64,000 nt of DNA from JBCBSP01 sp039819095. Its GTDB lineage: Bacteria > Pseudomonadota > Alphaproteobacteria > Caulobacterales > Maricaulaceae. Under the pieces are notes generated by a model that was not told where the DNA came from, ran no database searches, and saw nothing but the letters and a program-made list of their open reading frames with translations. The translations under genes were made by a program, and so were the position numbers. How positions within the stretch are numbered: position 1 is the stretch's first letter; each line of letters opens with the position of its first letter. This document shows, in pieces, positions 1 through 7,625 of this stretch. The stretch is from NCBI GenBank assembly GCA_039819095.1, contig JBCBSP010000003.1:310001-374000 (forward strand), read 5' to 3'.

Positions 1-320
1 TCGGCGACGGGCTCAATGACGCCCCGGCCTTGGCTGCGGCCCACGTCTCCGTTTCGATGGGTTCAGCAGCCGAGATCAGCCGCAGCTCGGCCGATTTCGT
101 CGTGCAGGGCGACCGGCTGACCGCGATCGCCACGGCGGTCGATGTGGCGCGGGCCGCCAAGAAGCGGGTTTTCGAGAATTTCGGTCTGGCGTTGATCTAC
201 AACTTCATCGCCATTCCCATCGCGGTGGGTGGTTTCGTGACCCCGCTTATCGCCGCGATTGCGATGTCGGCCTCCTCGCTTATCGTCACTGGCAATGCGA
301 TGAGGCTGATGAAGCGATGA
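1..320 (+). CDS. ccoI: Copper-translocating P-type ATPase CcoI/FixI, C-terminal end (5' partial)
   Basis: The reading frame is open from the window edge and ends at the TGA at 318-320, so only the last 105 residues are seen. They begin with the P-type ATPase hinge motif GDGLNDAPAL (bases 3-32) and end with two membrane segments (around FGLALIYNFIAIPIAVGG and IAAIAMSASSLIVTGNAM). Heavy-metal P1B ATPases finish this way. The start of ccoS overlaps the last codons, which identifies the protein as the CcoI/FixI copper exporter that supplies copper for cbb3-type cytochrome oxidase rather than a detoxifying CopA. The N-terminal metal-binding and phosphorylation domains lie outside the window. Confidence 0.9.
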   Translation, partial: GDGLNDAPALAAAHVSVSMGSAAEISRSSADFVVQGDRLTAIATAVDVARAAKKRVFENFGLALIYNFIAIPIAVGGFVTPLIAAIAMSASSLIVTGNAMRLMKR

Positions 321-517
321 ACGCGCTGATCTGGTTGATTCCCGCCGCGCTCGGCCTGGGCCTGTTCGGCCTGTTCACCTTCCTGTGGACGGTGCGCTCC
401 GGCCAGTATGACGATTTGCAGGGCTCGGCTGCGCGCATCCTCATCGACGATGAAGGTCCGATCGTCGATGAGGATGAAGGCGAAGCAGAGACCCGCGAAG
501 AAGATGCAGGCCTTTAG
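317..517 (+). CDS. ccoS: cbb3-type cytochrome oxidase assembly protein CcoS
   Basis: A 66-residue protein with one N-terminal membrane helix (about residues 3-24), the sequence SGQYDDLQGSAARIL typical of CcoS, and a very acidic tail. Its ATG overlaps the ccoI stop (ATGA), so the two are translationally coupled. CcoS is a small membrane factor needed to insert cofactors into the CcoN subunit of high-affinity cbb3 terminal oxidase. The ccoNOQP and ccoGH genes would be expected upstream, outside the window. The stop codon overlaps that of the next gene on the opposite strand by 4 bp. Confidence 0.92.
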   Translation: MNALIWLIPAALGLGLFGLFTFLWTVRSGQYDDLQGSAARILIDDEGPIVDEDEGEAETREEDAGL

Positions 518-1290
518 GCCGACGAGGCCGCCGCGGCGCTGGGTTCCGGTTGCGGATCAAAGTCCTTGTAGGCGCGCCAGGTTGCGTGGGCGACCCACGG
601 GAAGACCACTGCGATACCCAACAGGAAGAGCGCGCCGCCAACCGCCATCATGAAGGCGATCTGGATCGCCCAGGTCGCCATGACGAAGGGCTGGCTGAAC
701 ACCGCCTTCACGCTCGCGACCAGCGCTGTGATCGCATCCACGTCCTTGTCCACGATCATCGGGAAAGACAGGGCCGACACCATGAAGGCGACCAGCGCGA
801 AGAATGCGCCGACCGCAGTTCCAACGCCCAGCAAGAGAACGCCATTCGGAGTTGTGAAGATAAACTCCATGAAGGCGTCCAGACGCATCTCCGTGCCATG
901 AGCGAACATGGCGAAAATGAATTGCGCAAGCCGGGCCCAGAGGAGGAAGAAGACGAAGAGCAGCACGCTCAGCAGACCAAGCTGGGTCAGCCGGCTCGGC
1001 GAGATACGCCAGAAGTCCAGAAGTTTCGGCTCTTCGCCCGCATCACGCACCTGGTTGATGCGATACACGCCGACCGCAAAAACCGGCGCGACCAGCGCGA
1101 AGCCGCCGATCAGCACAGGGATCAGCGCCAGCATGCCCATCCACCACAGACCCAGCGTGATGGCGATGCCGATCAGTGTGAACGCCGCCCCATAACCAAA
1201 AGAAATGACCGGGTGAGCCATCATGTCGGCGAACCCGCCGGACAGCCAGCTCCACGGCGCGTCCCGCCGTACTGTCTTCAGTCGAACCAT
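514..1290 (-). CDS. DUF2189 family integral membrane protein
   Basis: 258 residues with about six membrane helices and a short alanine-rich cytoplasmic tail; the overall pattern (a WLSGGFADM opening, a PVLIGGFALVAPVFAVGVYRI-like segment, then further helices) matches the DUF2189 family. The molecular function is unknown. In alphaproteobacteria these proteins are often found near cbb3 oxidase genes, as here. The ATG is preceded by a good Shine-Dalgarno (GGAGGA, 6 nt away). It is convergent with ccoS. Confidence 0.8.
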   Translation of the reverse strand: MVRLKTVRRDAPWSWLSGGFADMMAHPVISFGYGAAFTLIGIAITLGLWWMGMLALIPVLIGGFALVAPVFAVGVYRINQVRDAGEEPKLLDFWRISPSRLTQLGLLSVLLFVFFLLWARLAQFIFAMFAHGTEMRLDAFMEFIFTTPNGVLLLGVGTAVGAFFALVAFMVSALSFPMIVDKDVDAITALVASVKAVFSQPFVMATWAIQIAFMMAVGGALFLLGIAVVFPWVAHATWRAYKDFDPQPEPSAAAASSA

Positions 1291-1424
1291 GTGCGTTCCT
1301 CCCCTATCAGGTCGGAGGCCAGCTTCGGCCTATGCGCAGCGCGGCGCAAGCTTAAAACCTTAGCAAAGATGCGGGTTTTGGTCGCGGGTCGGGCGCGATC
1401 ACTCAGCGCCGTTTGCCGGCTGTG

Positions 1425-2636
1425 CTAGGACTGCCCCCATTTCGGGAACGGGTCGGACAATGCCGCCCAGACATCCGGCTCAAACGCCTCGCCGTCCACC
1501 AGACACGCGTCCAGCTCTGCGCGCAGGCCGGCTTCATCCATGCCGATCCCGATAAAGACCAGCTCGTTGCGGCGATCGCCCCAGATCGGATCCCAGTGCT
1601 GCTCAAGCAAGGCGTCGAACGCATCGCCGGACGGCCAGTGTTCGCGGGGCACTTCGACCCACCAGCGCCCGAGCGCTTCGTGGCGAACCAGGGCTCCAGC
1701 CTGGCTGACTTCGGCGATCCACTCAGGGCGGGTGGCGATCCAGAAATGGCCTTTACAGCGAATGACGTTCCGCCAGGGACGGTTGAAGAAGGCGTGCAGT
1801 TTTCCCGGGTCGAATGGGCGGCGTGCGCGATAGACGAAGTGCTCGATCCCGTACTCTTCGGTCTCGGGCGTATGATTTTCGAAGTCGTACAGTTCCTTGG
1901 CCCAGAGCGGGTGATTGTGGGCGCGCTCAAAGTCGAAGAGCCCGGTTCCAAGAATCTCCTGGGGCGCGACACGGGAAAAGTCGGCTTCAATGATGCGTGC
2001 TTCCGGGTTCAGCCCGGAAACCACCTTCCTGACGATGCCCACCTGTTCAGCGCCAGCCAGCCCGGCCTTGTTGATCACGACGATGTCGGCGAACTCGATC
2101 TGGTCAACCAACAGGTCAATCACGGCGCGTGTATCGCCCTCGCCCGCAGTTTCACCGCGGTCTGATAGAAACTCGGTCGAGGCGTAGTCCTTGAGCAGGT
2201 TGACGGCATCGACAACGGTGACCATCGCGTCAATGCGGGCGTGGTCGCCCAGGCTGGCCCCGTTTTCGTCGCGGAAATCGAAAGTGGCCGCTACCGGGAG
2301 CGGTTCTGAGATTCCGGTGGACTCAATGACCAGTCCGTCAAACCGGCCAAGATCAGCAATGCGCTTCACTTCGGTGAGAAGATCCTCGCGCAGTGTGCAG
2401 CAGATGCAGCCATTGGTCATTTCAACCAGGTTTTCATCGGTTTTGGTCACCGCCCCGGATCGTTCGACCAGATCGCCGTCAATATTCACTTCGCTCATGT
2501 CATTGACGATAACGGCCAGCTTCAGGCCATCGGTGTTCGTCAGCAAGTGATTGAGCAGGGTCGTCTTTCCCGCTCCCAGAAAGCCGGACAGGACCGTAAC
2601 CGGAAGGCGTTCGGCGGGTGTCGACGCGGAATTCAT
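1425..2636 (-). CDS. zigA: COG0523/CobW-family zinc metallochaperone GTPase (ZigA type)
   Basis: 403 residues. N-terminal GTPase with the Walker A stretch SGFLGAGKTTLL and the zinc-binding CxCC motif (NGCICCTLRED) that defines COG0523; a CobW C-terminal domain contains RCKGHFWIATRP and ends in a DPFPKWG-type tail. ZigA/YciC GTPases deliver zinc to client proteins during zinc starvation and are classical Zur targets. The ATG at 2634-2636 is chosen because the open frame further upstream would run through the Zur box and the divergent gene. The Zur palindrome lies about 30 bp upstream of this ATG, which supports the ZigA subtype. Confidence 0.88.
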   Translation of the reverse strand: MNSASTPAERLPVTVLSGFLGAGKTTLLNHLLTNTDGLKLAVIVNDMSEVNIDGDLVERSGAVTKTDENLVEMTNGCICCTLREDLLTEVKRIADLGRFDGLVIESTGISEPLPVAATFDFRDENGASLGDHARIDAMVTVVDAVNLLKDYASTEFLSDRGETAGEGDTRAVIDLLVDQIEFADIVVINKAGLAGAEQVGIVRKVVSGLNPEARIIEADFSRVAPQEILGTGLFDFERAHNHPLWAKELYDFENHTPETEEYGIEHFVYRARRPFDPGKLHAFFNRPWRNVIRCKGHFWIATRPEWIAEVSQAGALVRHEALGRWWVEVPREHWPSGDAFDALLEQHWDPIWGDRRNELVFIGIGMDEAGLRAELDACLVDGEAFEPDVWAALSDPFPKWGQS

Positions 2637-2664
2637 GATTGACCTCACATGCCAGCTGGAAGAC

Positions 2665-2677
2665 GTTATAATATAAC
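2665..2677. promoter_or_regulatory. Zur operator between zigA and the cupin-like gene
   Basis: A perfect 13-bp palindrome, GTTATAATATAAC, matches the core of the proteobacterial Zur box (GTTATAnTATAAC). It sits between two divergent genes, one of them a ZigA-type GTPase, the usual Zur target. It overlaps a TATAAT on the plus strand, so bound Zur would block RNA polymerase. A 10-bp direct repeat (GCCAGCTGGA, 2651-2660 and 2691-2700) flanks it. Derepression under zinc limitation is inferred. Confidence 0.8.
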
Positions 2678-2699
2678 ACGAGCTTGGAAGGCCAGCTGG

Positions 2700-3014
2700 A
2701 TGATCGAGCCGGTTGCAGTCAGCGGCCCCGCCGGTGACCCGATTGAACAAATCGCCTTTGTTGAAGAACTGGGCCGGGTGGTCAGCTTCCGTCTCGAACC
2801 GGGGCGGGCCGTACCGGAAACGCGCAGCACCCAGCTTCTGCTGGTGGCGCTGGCGGATCTGACGCTTGATGTTGGCGCGCCGCTCGGCGAGACGACCCGC
2901 ATTCAGCTGGAGGCCGGACAGGTCCGCGTTTTCCCGCAAGGCGTTGCGGGTCTGACCAATGCGGGTGCGGACGACGCCAGGTTCACGATCATTGATCTGG
3001 CCGCCGCTCAATAA
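2700..3014 (+). CDS. Small cupin-like protein, probably zinc-responsive
   Basis: 104 residues. The succession of beta-strand blocks FRLEPGRAVP / LLLVALADLTL / IQLEAGQVRVFPQG / ARFTIIDL is the cupin pattern, but the usual HxH metal ligands are missing (the first motif has PETRS in their place). I do not recognise a named family. The ATG at 2700 is chosen because GGAAGG lies about 8 nt upstream and an earlier in-frame ATG at 2649 would place the Zur box inside the gene. It is followed after 13 bp by the DsbB-like gene, suggesting a two-gene unit under the Zur box. Any role in zinc homeostasis is inference from position only. Confidence 0.6.
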   Translation: MIEPVAVSGPAGDPIEQIAFVEELGRVVSFRLEPGRAVPETRSTQLLLVALADLTLDVGAPLGETTRIQLEAGQVRVFPQGVAGLTNAGADDARFTIIDLAAAQ

Positions 3015-3027
3015 TGCGAGGCGACGC

Positions 3028-3435
3028 ATGTTGAAGCTCATACTCAAGATGCGCGTGGCGCTGGGTCTGACCGCCATCGCAATCTGCGCATGGGCGTGGT
3101 GGGTTGAGCTGGCCGGGTTCACCTATGTGTGCCCGTTCTGCCGCGTTCAGCGCACCGTCATCGGCATTCTGGGCCTCATGCTGCTCGCGCCCGCCTATGG
3201 TCATTGGGTCGTACGATATCTGTCAGCGACGATCGGCTTTTTCGGCGCGGCCGTCGCGTCAAACCAGCATTTCGGCGGTTGGGCGCGGATTTCATCGGGG
3301 GAGTTTGAGCTGCACGATCCGTTTTACTTTGATCCCTTCCTCTTGTCGGGCGCGGCTCTTTTCATAATCCCCGCGCTGGTCCTGCTCCTATGGACGCCAA
3401 AAGACGCATCTCAAAGGCAGGCGGCGTCCGGCTGA
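3028..3435 (+). CDS. DsbB-like membrane protein with a single cysteine pair
   Basis: 135 residues with about four membrane helices. After the first helix comes CPFCRVQR (Cys35, Cys38, Gln41-Arg42), the active-site and quinone-proximal signature of the DsbB disulfide-bond formation family. The second periplasmic cysteine pair of E. coli DsbB is absent: the loop between helices 3 and 4 contains no cysteine. It could be a reduced DsbB variant, or a protein that uses the CxxC for metal or thiol chemistry. GAGGCGAC precedes the ATG. It lies downstream of the cupin-like gene and the Zur box. Confidence 0.65.
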   Translation: MLKLILKMRVALGLTAIAICAWAWWVELAGFTYVCPFCRVQRTVIGILGLMLLAPAYGHWVVRYLSATIGFFGAAVASNQHFGGWARISSGEFELHDPFYFDPFLLSGAALFIIPALVLLLWTPKDASQRQAASG

Positions 3436-3645
3436 CGAGGGCGTCAATCGAGTTGAGCCATGACGTGCGAGCCAGGACCGACCGAGCGGACGTGAAGACG
3501 CGCGCGTTAAAATTTGTAAAGCGGTGAGGCCAAATCTCGAACCCGCAAGGTTCGCAAGGACGCCCGCCCGCCCGCAGCGCGAGCCAGCCCTGCTCGCAAC
3601 AAGCGAGGAAGCGACTGAGCGAACGCGAAGAAGGATTAAGGGAAA

Positions 3646-3721
<76 letters not shown>

Positions 3722-3902
3722 GCCGTTTGGGAGAGCGTGGGTTAAGGCCGGGCGGCGGTGCTGTCAAGCCGGGGCGGGCAGGCGGCAGGCCGGCTTGGAG
3801 GCTCTTTGCGGAGTCGCACTTTTGTGCGCCCCGCTTGCCTCTGCGCCGCGGTGCTGTGTAAGAGCAGTTCTAAAGACTTCAGCTGAGGCGAAAGGCCCCC
3901 TC

Positions 3903-4208
3903 ATGTCGTTTGGACAGGCGCTGCTCTTCTATTTTGTTAGCCCGGTATTGACCCTTCTGGTGATCCTGCTCCTGGTCAGCATCGTGCTGTCCTGGCTGAT
4001 CGCCTTCAATGTGGTGAATTCCAACAATCAGCTTGTCAGCACGATCTGGCGATTTTCAACCGGCCTGACAGAGCCGATCCTTCGACCGATCCGCAGCGTC
4101 ATTCCGCCGCTCGGCGGTATGGATCTGTCTCCGCTCATCCTGCTTCTGGTGATCTATTTCGTGCAGAACTACGTGGTGCGCGATGTTCTCTGGCGCGCCC
4201 TGGCTTAG
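3903..4208 (+). CDS. YggT family membrane protein
   Basis: 101 residues with two hydrophobic blocks (about 8-35 and 78-96) separated by the conserved YggT region around LTEPILRPIRSVIPPLGGMDLSP. YggT proteins are small inner-membrane proteins often linked to cell shape or osmotic tolerance, and in bacteria they commonly precede a DUF167 gene and folD. Here folD follows directly but no DUF167 gene is present. The ATG at 3903 matches the family N-terminus; upstream in-frame sequence is not conserved-looking. Confidence 0.88.
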   Translation: MSFGQALLFYFVSPVLTLLVILLLVSIVLSWLIAFNVVNSNNQLVSTIWRFSTGLTEPILRPIRSVIPPLGGMDLSPLILLLVIYFVQNYVVRDVLWRALA

Positions 4209-4251
4209 CCGAGCTTGACGCTGCGCCCGGTTTGTCTCATCAGCCGGGCGC

Positions 4252-5214
4252 ATGACTGAGAACCCACAGACCGCTTCACCGGATTTCATTCGCCCAGGCC
4301 CCGCCGGCGCGGCGACCATCCTCGATGGTAAACAGGCTTCGGCCCATATCGATGCGCTCGCCCGGGCCGCTGGCGCGGAGCTCGCCCTAACGCTGGGTCG
4401 TGCGCCCTGCCTGGCGGTCGTTCTCGTGGGGGACGATGCGGCCAGCCATGTCTATGTGCGCAACAAGGTGCGCCGCACCGAAGCCGCCGGCATGCGTTCG
4501 ATCGAACATCGCCGCGCAGCCGATATCAGCCAGTCCGACCTGATCGCGCTGGTTCATTCGCTCAATCATGACGATGCGATTGACGGCATCCTCGTCCAGA
4601 TGCCGCTGCCGGCCCATATCGATGCGCGCCGGGTCGTCGATGCGCTCGACCCGGCCAAGGATGTCGATGGACTGACGGCGGCGAATGCGGGCCGACTGGT
4701 GCTTGGCGTGGATGGTTTGCGGCCCTGCACGCCGGCGGGATGTGTCTGGCTGGCGCGTCAGGCGCTGGGCGATCTGTCCGGCGCCAATGCGGTCGTGCTG
4801 GGCCGTTCCATTCTTGTCGGCAAGCCGGCGGCGCTCTTGTTTCTGGAGCAGAACGCCACCGTGACGCTTGCCCACTCGCGCACGCGGGATCTGGCTGCGC
4901 TGTGCGCCACGGCGGACATTCTCGTGGCCGCTGTCGGTCGGCCTCAAATGGTGCGCGGCGACTGGATCAAGCCGGGCGCCTGCGTGATCGATGTCGGTAT
5001 CAACCGCATCGATGCGCCCGAGCGGGGCGAGGGCGCAAGCCGGCTGGTCGGAGATGTCGCCTATGAAGAGGCGGCGGCGCGGGCCGGTTTCATCACGCCG
5101 GTGCCGGGCGGGGTCGGGCCGATGACGATCGCCATGCTGCTGGTCAACACTGTCCGCGCGGCGGCCGGGCGCGCCGGGATTGACGAGCCGGCTGTGCTTT
5201 CTGGTTTGCGTTAA
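4252..5214 (+). CDS. folD: Bifunctional methylenetetrahydrofolate dehydrogenase / methenyl-THF cyclohydrolase FolD
   Basis: 320 residues. Makes 10-formyl-THF from 5,10-methylene-THF in cytosolic one-carbon metabolism (NADP-dependent oxidation, then hydrolysis). Seen: the substrate motif YVRNK with its catalytic lysine, GILVQMPLPAH, the Rossmann segment VVLGRSILVGKPAA, and the C-terminal ITPVPGGVGPMT. The N-terminus is about 20 residues longer than in most FolD proteins, and the protein ends with a short variable tail. It starts 43 bp after yggT and is probably co-transcribed with it. Confidence 0.95.
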   Translation: MTENPQTASPDFIRPGPAGAATILDGKQASAHIDALARAAGAELALTLGRAPCLAVVLVGDDAASHVYVRNKVRRTEAAGMRSIEHRRAADISQSDLIALVHSLNHDDAIDGILVQMPLPAHIDARRVVDALDPAKDVDGLTAANAGRLVLGVDGLRPCTPAGCVWLARQALGDLSGANAVVLGRSILVGKPAALLFLEQNATVTLAHSRTRDLAALCATADILVAAVGRPQMVRGDWIKPGACVIDVGINRIDAPERGEGASRLVGDVAYEEAAARAGFITPVPGGVGPMTIAMLLVNTVRAAAGRAGIDEPAVLSGLR

Positions 5215-5264
5215 AGCTGCGCTAAGGGCTGAATCGTAGTCTGGCGGGGGACGAGGTAGGCACG

Positions 5265-5672
5265 ATGAGCGATTCGCTGAGTATTCTTCATATCGAAGAC
5301 GATTTCGCTGATGCGATGCTTTTGCAGCAGGCGGTCTGCGACGCAGGCGCCTTCGATCTTGAGCTTGAGGTCGCACGCACCCTGTCAGACGCGAAGGTGA
5401 AGTTGGCCAAACGGACCTATGACCTCATCGTACTGGATCTGCGCCTTCCCGATTCGGTCTCGCCGGAGCAGACAATGTCGCATGCGCGACAATGGTCAAA
5501 AGGCACGCCCATCCTGGTTCTGACCGGCTCGGCGAAAGTGGACGCAGAGCTGTTTGGCGGCGAAGTTCAGATCCTTGACAAGAATGAGTGGTTCGCCGGC
5601 AAGACGCCCGAAGCCCACTCCGCTCTCCTCCAGCGCCTGCGTGAAGCGGCCGAGGACACCCTGCTTATCTGA
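5265..5672 (+). CDS. Stand-alone response regulator receiver domain
   Basis: 135 residues and only a receiver domain: acidic pocket E11-D12-D13, phospho-acceptor Asp58 in VLDLRLPD, Thr87 in VLTGSA, and Lys106. There is no output domain, so it probably works as a phosphorelay carrier or by protein contact, like DivK or CpdR. No histidine kinase is adjacent, so the partner is unknown. A near-consensus CtrA-type half-site pair (TTAA-N7-CTAA, 5211-5225) lies upstream and overlaps the folD stop; this is weak evidence for cell-cycle control. GAGG is about 9 nt before the ATG. Confidence 0.88.
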   Translation: MSDSLSILHIEDDFADAMLLQQAVCDAGAFDLELEVARTLSDAKVKLAKRTYDLIVLDLRLPDSVSPEQTMSHARQWSKGTPILVLTGSAKVDAELFGGEVQILDKNEWFAGKTPEAHSALLQRLREAAEDTLLI

Positions 5673-5674
5673 GC

Positions 5675-6343
5675 TCAGCCCAGAAGGTATCTGCCGAGCG
5701 CCTCGACATCCTCAGCATAGGCGGGCGCCTTGCGTGCGACCGCCTCACGGCGGGTAACCCCGCCAAACCCGATAAATGCATCCGCAGCACCGGCTTCAAA
5801 CGCTTCATAGTCGGTCATGCCGTCACCGACCATAATCGCCGAGCGCGCCCCCAGCTGGGCTTTCAGCGAGGCCAGAACGGGGCCCTTGCCGCCTGAGCGC
5901 GAAAGCGGATTGTCCCGGTCGAAATCGCTCGCGCGTCCGGCCTCGAAAACGAAGCGGTTGGCGCGGATATCGCCCTTTGTGAAGCCGAGCTCGCCAAGCG
6001 CTGGCTCGATCAGCTCCGCGAAGCCGCCGGAGACCGCCGCCAGGCTGAAACGTTTGGCGCGCAAGCGTTCCAGAAGCTCGGCCATGCCGGACGTGATGCG
6101 CGCCCGCAACGCCTGGGCCGCATCGTCCACCTGGCGTTCGGTTAGCCGTGCGATCGAAAGGCGGCGTTCCAGCGAGGCGCGAAAATCAAGCAGTCCGGCC
6201 ATGCCCTGTTCGGTTATGGCGGACAACTCGGCAGCCCGCTCCGGCCCGTCCTTAACGCGCTTCAGGGCTCGCTCGACGGCGAAATCGAGGCTTTCCACGC
6301 TCAACAGCGTGGAGTCGACATCAAAAACAATGAGGCGGGACAT
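5675..6343 (-). CDS. HAD-superfamily phosphatase, phosphoserine phosphatase (SerB) like
   Basis: 222 residues. HAD motif I is VFDVDSTLL (Asp8 nucleophile, Asp10), followed by a helical cap with a SerB-like EQGMAGLLDFRASLERRL segment, motif II AVSGGF, the motif III lysine in GGKGPVL, and motif IV VGDGMTDYEAF. This matches phosphoserine phosphatases, which carry out the last step of serine synthesis, but related phosphatases use other substrates, so the exact substrate is uncertain. The ATG at 6343 is preferred to an in-frame GTG four codons upstream. The gene is convergent with the receiver gene, with 2 bp between stops. Confidence 0.82.
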   Translation of the reverse strand: MSRLIVFDVDSTLLSVESLDFAVERALKRVKDGPERAAELSAITEQGMAGLLDFRASLERRLSIARLTERQVDDAAQALRARITSGMAELLERLRAKRFSLAAVSGGFAELIEPALGELGFTKGDIRANRFVFEAGRASDFDRDNPLSRSGGKGPVLASLKAQLGARSAIMVGDGMTDYEAFEAGAADAFIGFGGVTRREAVARKAPAYAEDVEALGRYLLG

Positions 6344-6479
6344 GAAAGGCGACACCGGCGACTGGAAACGCAGTGTGGTTTAGGTGTTCAGCGCCCCTCG
6401 CGCCAGCTCTGTGAAGCAGGCGGAGCCTCTTTAACTGTCATTCGCCGGTTGGCGTCACCGAAATTCTGAAGCCGGTCAA

Positions 6480-6953
6480 TCAGGCCAGCGCCTTGATCTC
6501 TTCGCGTTTCAGGCAGCCTGGCACGACCGTCACCGGGATATTGCGCGTGGTGAACAGGCCGCGACCGCGCGCCAGGGCTGAAACCAGCGGGCCGGGATTG
6601 TCGGAGCTGGAATCGGCGCCCAGAACAAGGATGGCGATGGCCTCATCGGCGTCCACGATGGTGCGCAGACATTCTACGGTTTCGCCTTCACGCAGAAGCA
6701 GTTCCGGGCGTTCGCCGGTTTCCGCTTCAATGTCCTCCGCCAGGGATTCCAGAACCGCCTCGGCGGCCTCGATCGCTTCACGTCGTATGGCTTCACCGAC
6801 ACCGAGCCAGTGTTCAAAATCAGCGGGCTCAACAACGGCCATCGCGGTGACAGCGCCGCCGGAGTGGCGTGCGCGCCTCGCTGCGAACATGGCCGCAACG
6901 CGGCTCTCATCGGAGCCGTCGGCGATGACGAGGAATTTGCGTGGCTGGGTCAT
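6480..6953 (-). CDS. Universal stress protein (UspA family)
   Basis: 157 residues. The N-terminal strand KFLVIADGSDESR and the C-terminal region (TRNIPVTVVPG after an ILVLGADSSSDNPGPLVSAL segment) match the Usp fold; the late GxxG-9x-G(S/T) ATP loop is not well preserved, so nucleotide binding is uncertain. The start is the ATG at 6951-6953; further upstream the frame overlaps the divergent gene. It is divergent from the unknown membrane gene at 7011, with a 57-bp shared promoter region. Confidence 0.85.
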   Translation of the reverse strand: MTQPRKFLVIADGSDESRVAAMFAARRARHSGGAVTAMAVVEPADFEHWLGVGEAIRREAIEAAEAVLESLAEDIEAETGERPELLLREGETVECLRTIVDADEAIAILVLGADSSSDNPGPLVSALARGRGLFTTRNIPVTVVPGCLKREEIKALA

Positions 6954-7010
6954 TGATCGAACGGTGGCCGGTTCTTGACCGAACGGCAAGAGGCGGGACA
7001 GATCACCGTC

Positions 7011-7610
7011 ATGACTGAGACCGTTCTGGCGACGCTGTACGACAAGCGCTCCCACTTTGCTGGCGAGCGTGCTCTGCATCTGTTTGATGACCGCATCGAA
7101 GTCACGCGCAATGGTCGCGTCGAGACGCGCCTGCCGCTCAGCACGATAACCCAGATTCGCATGAGCGTGGAGCCGGCGGGCGGCGGCGTTCAGGTGCTTT
7201 GCCGGGCCAGGGCGGGCGATCAGTCGCTGGCGCTTGGCAGTCTGACCTCGGTCGGACCCAGGCGTTGGGCGAACAACGCCCCGGCGTTCAAGGCTTTCGT
7301 CACGGCGCTGCACCGCGCCCTGGCGTCGCGCGGGGGCGAGGTGGAGTTCGTCGAGGGCCAGCCGCTTGCGCTGCGTCTGGTGGTCAGCGCTGTCGGCCTG
7401 GCCATGACAGTCGGCGCGCTGTTCGCCGGCCATCATTTTTTCATCGTGCGTGAGAATCCGGTTCTCGGCTTCGTGGCCGGGCCCTTTCTTCTGATTGGTC
7501 TGGCGCTTATCTGGGCCTTCCGGCCCGTGCGGCCTGCGCCCTATGATCCAGAGGCGCTCGTTCGGCGCATGGAAGGCACGCCTGGCGGTGAGCCAGAAAG
7601 AGCAGAGTAA
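7011..7610 (+). CDS. Hypothetical membrane protein upstream of hrcA
   Basis: 199 residues, family not recognised. The first ~115 residues are soluble and beta-rich, with a PH-like feel (ALHLFDDRIEVTRNGRVET, STITQIRMSV). Two adjacent membrane helices follow (about 122-145 and 149-168), then a short cytoplasmic tail. The gene ends 15 bp before hrcA, so it is probably in the hrcA-grpE transcript or carries its promoter. I see no CIRCE element (TTAGCACTC-N9-GAGTGCTAA) upstream of either gene. Confidence 0.7.
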   Translation: MTETVLATLYDKRSHFAGERALHLFDDRIEVTRNGRVETRLPLSTITQIRMSVEPAGGGVQVLCRARAGDQSLALGSLTSVGPRRWANNAPAFKAFVTALHRALASRGGEVEFVEGQPLALRLVVSAVGLAMTVGALFAGHHFFIVRENPVLGFVAGPFLLIGLALIWAFRPVRPAPYDPEALVRRMEGTPGGEPERAE

Positions 7611-7625
7611 AGCGGATGGCGCAGC

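Noticed and set aside
2637..3122. N-terminal extension of the ZigA-type protein
   Set aside because: It would cross the Zur box and most of the divergent cupin-like gene, and the conserved protein starts at the ATG at 2636.
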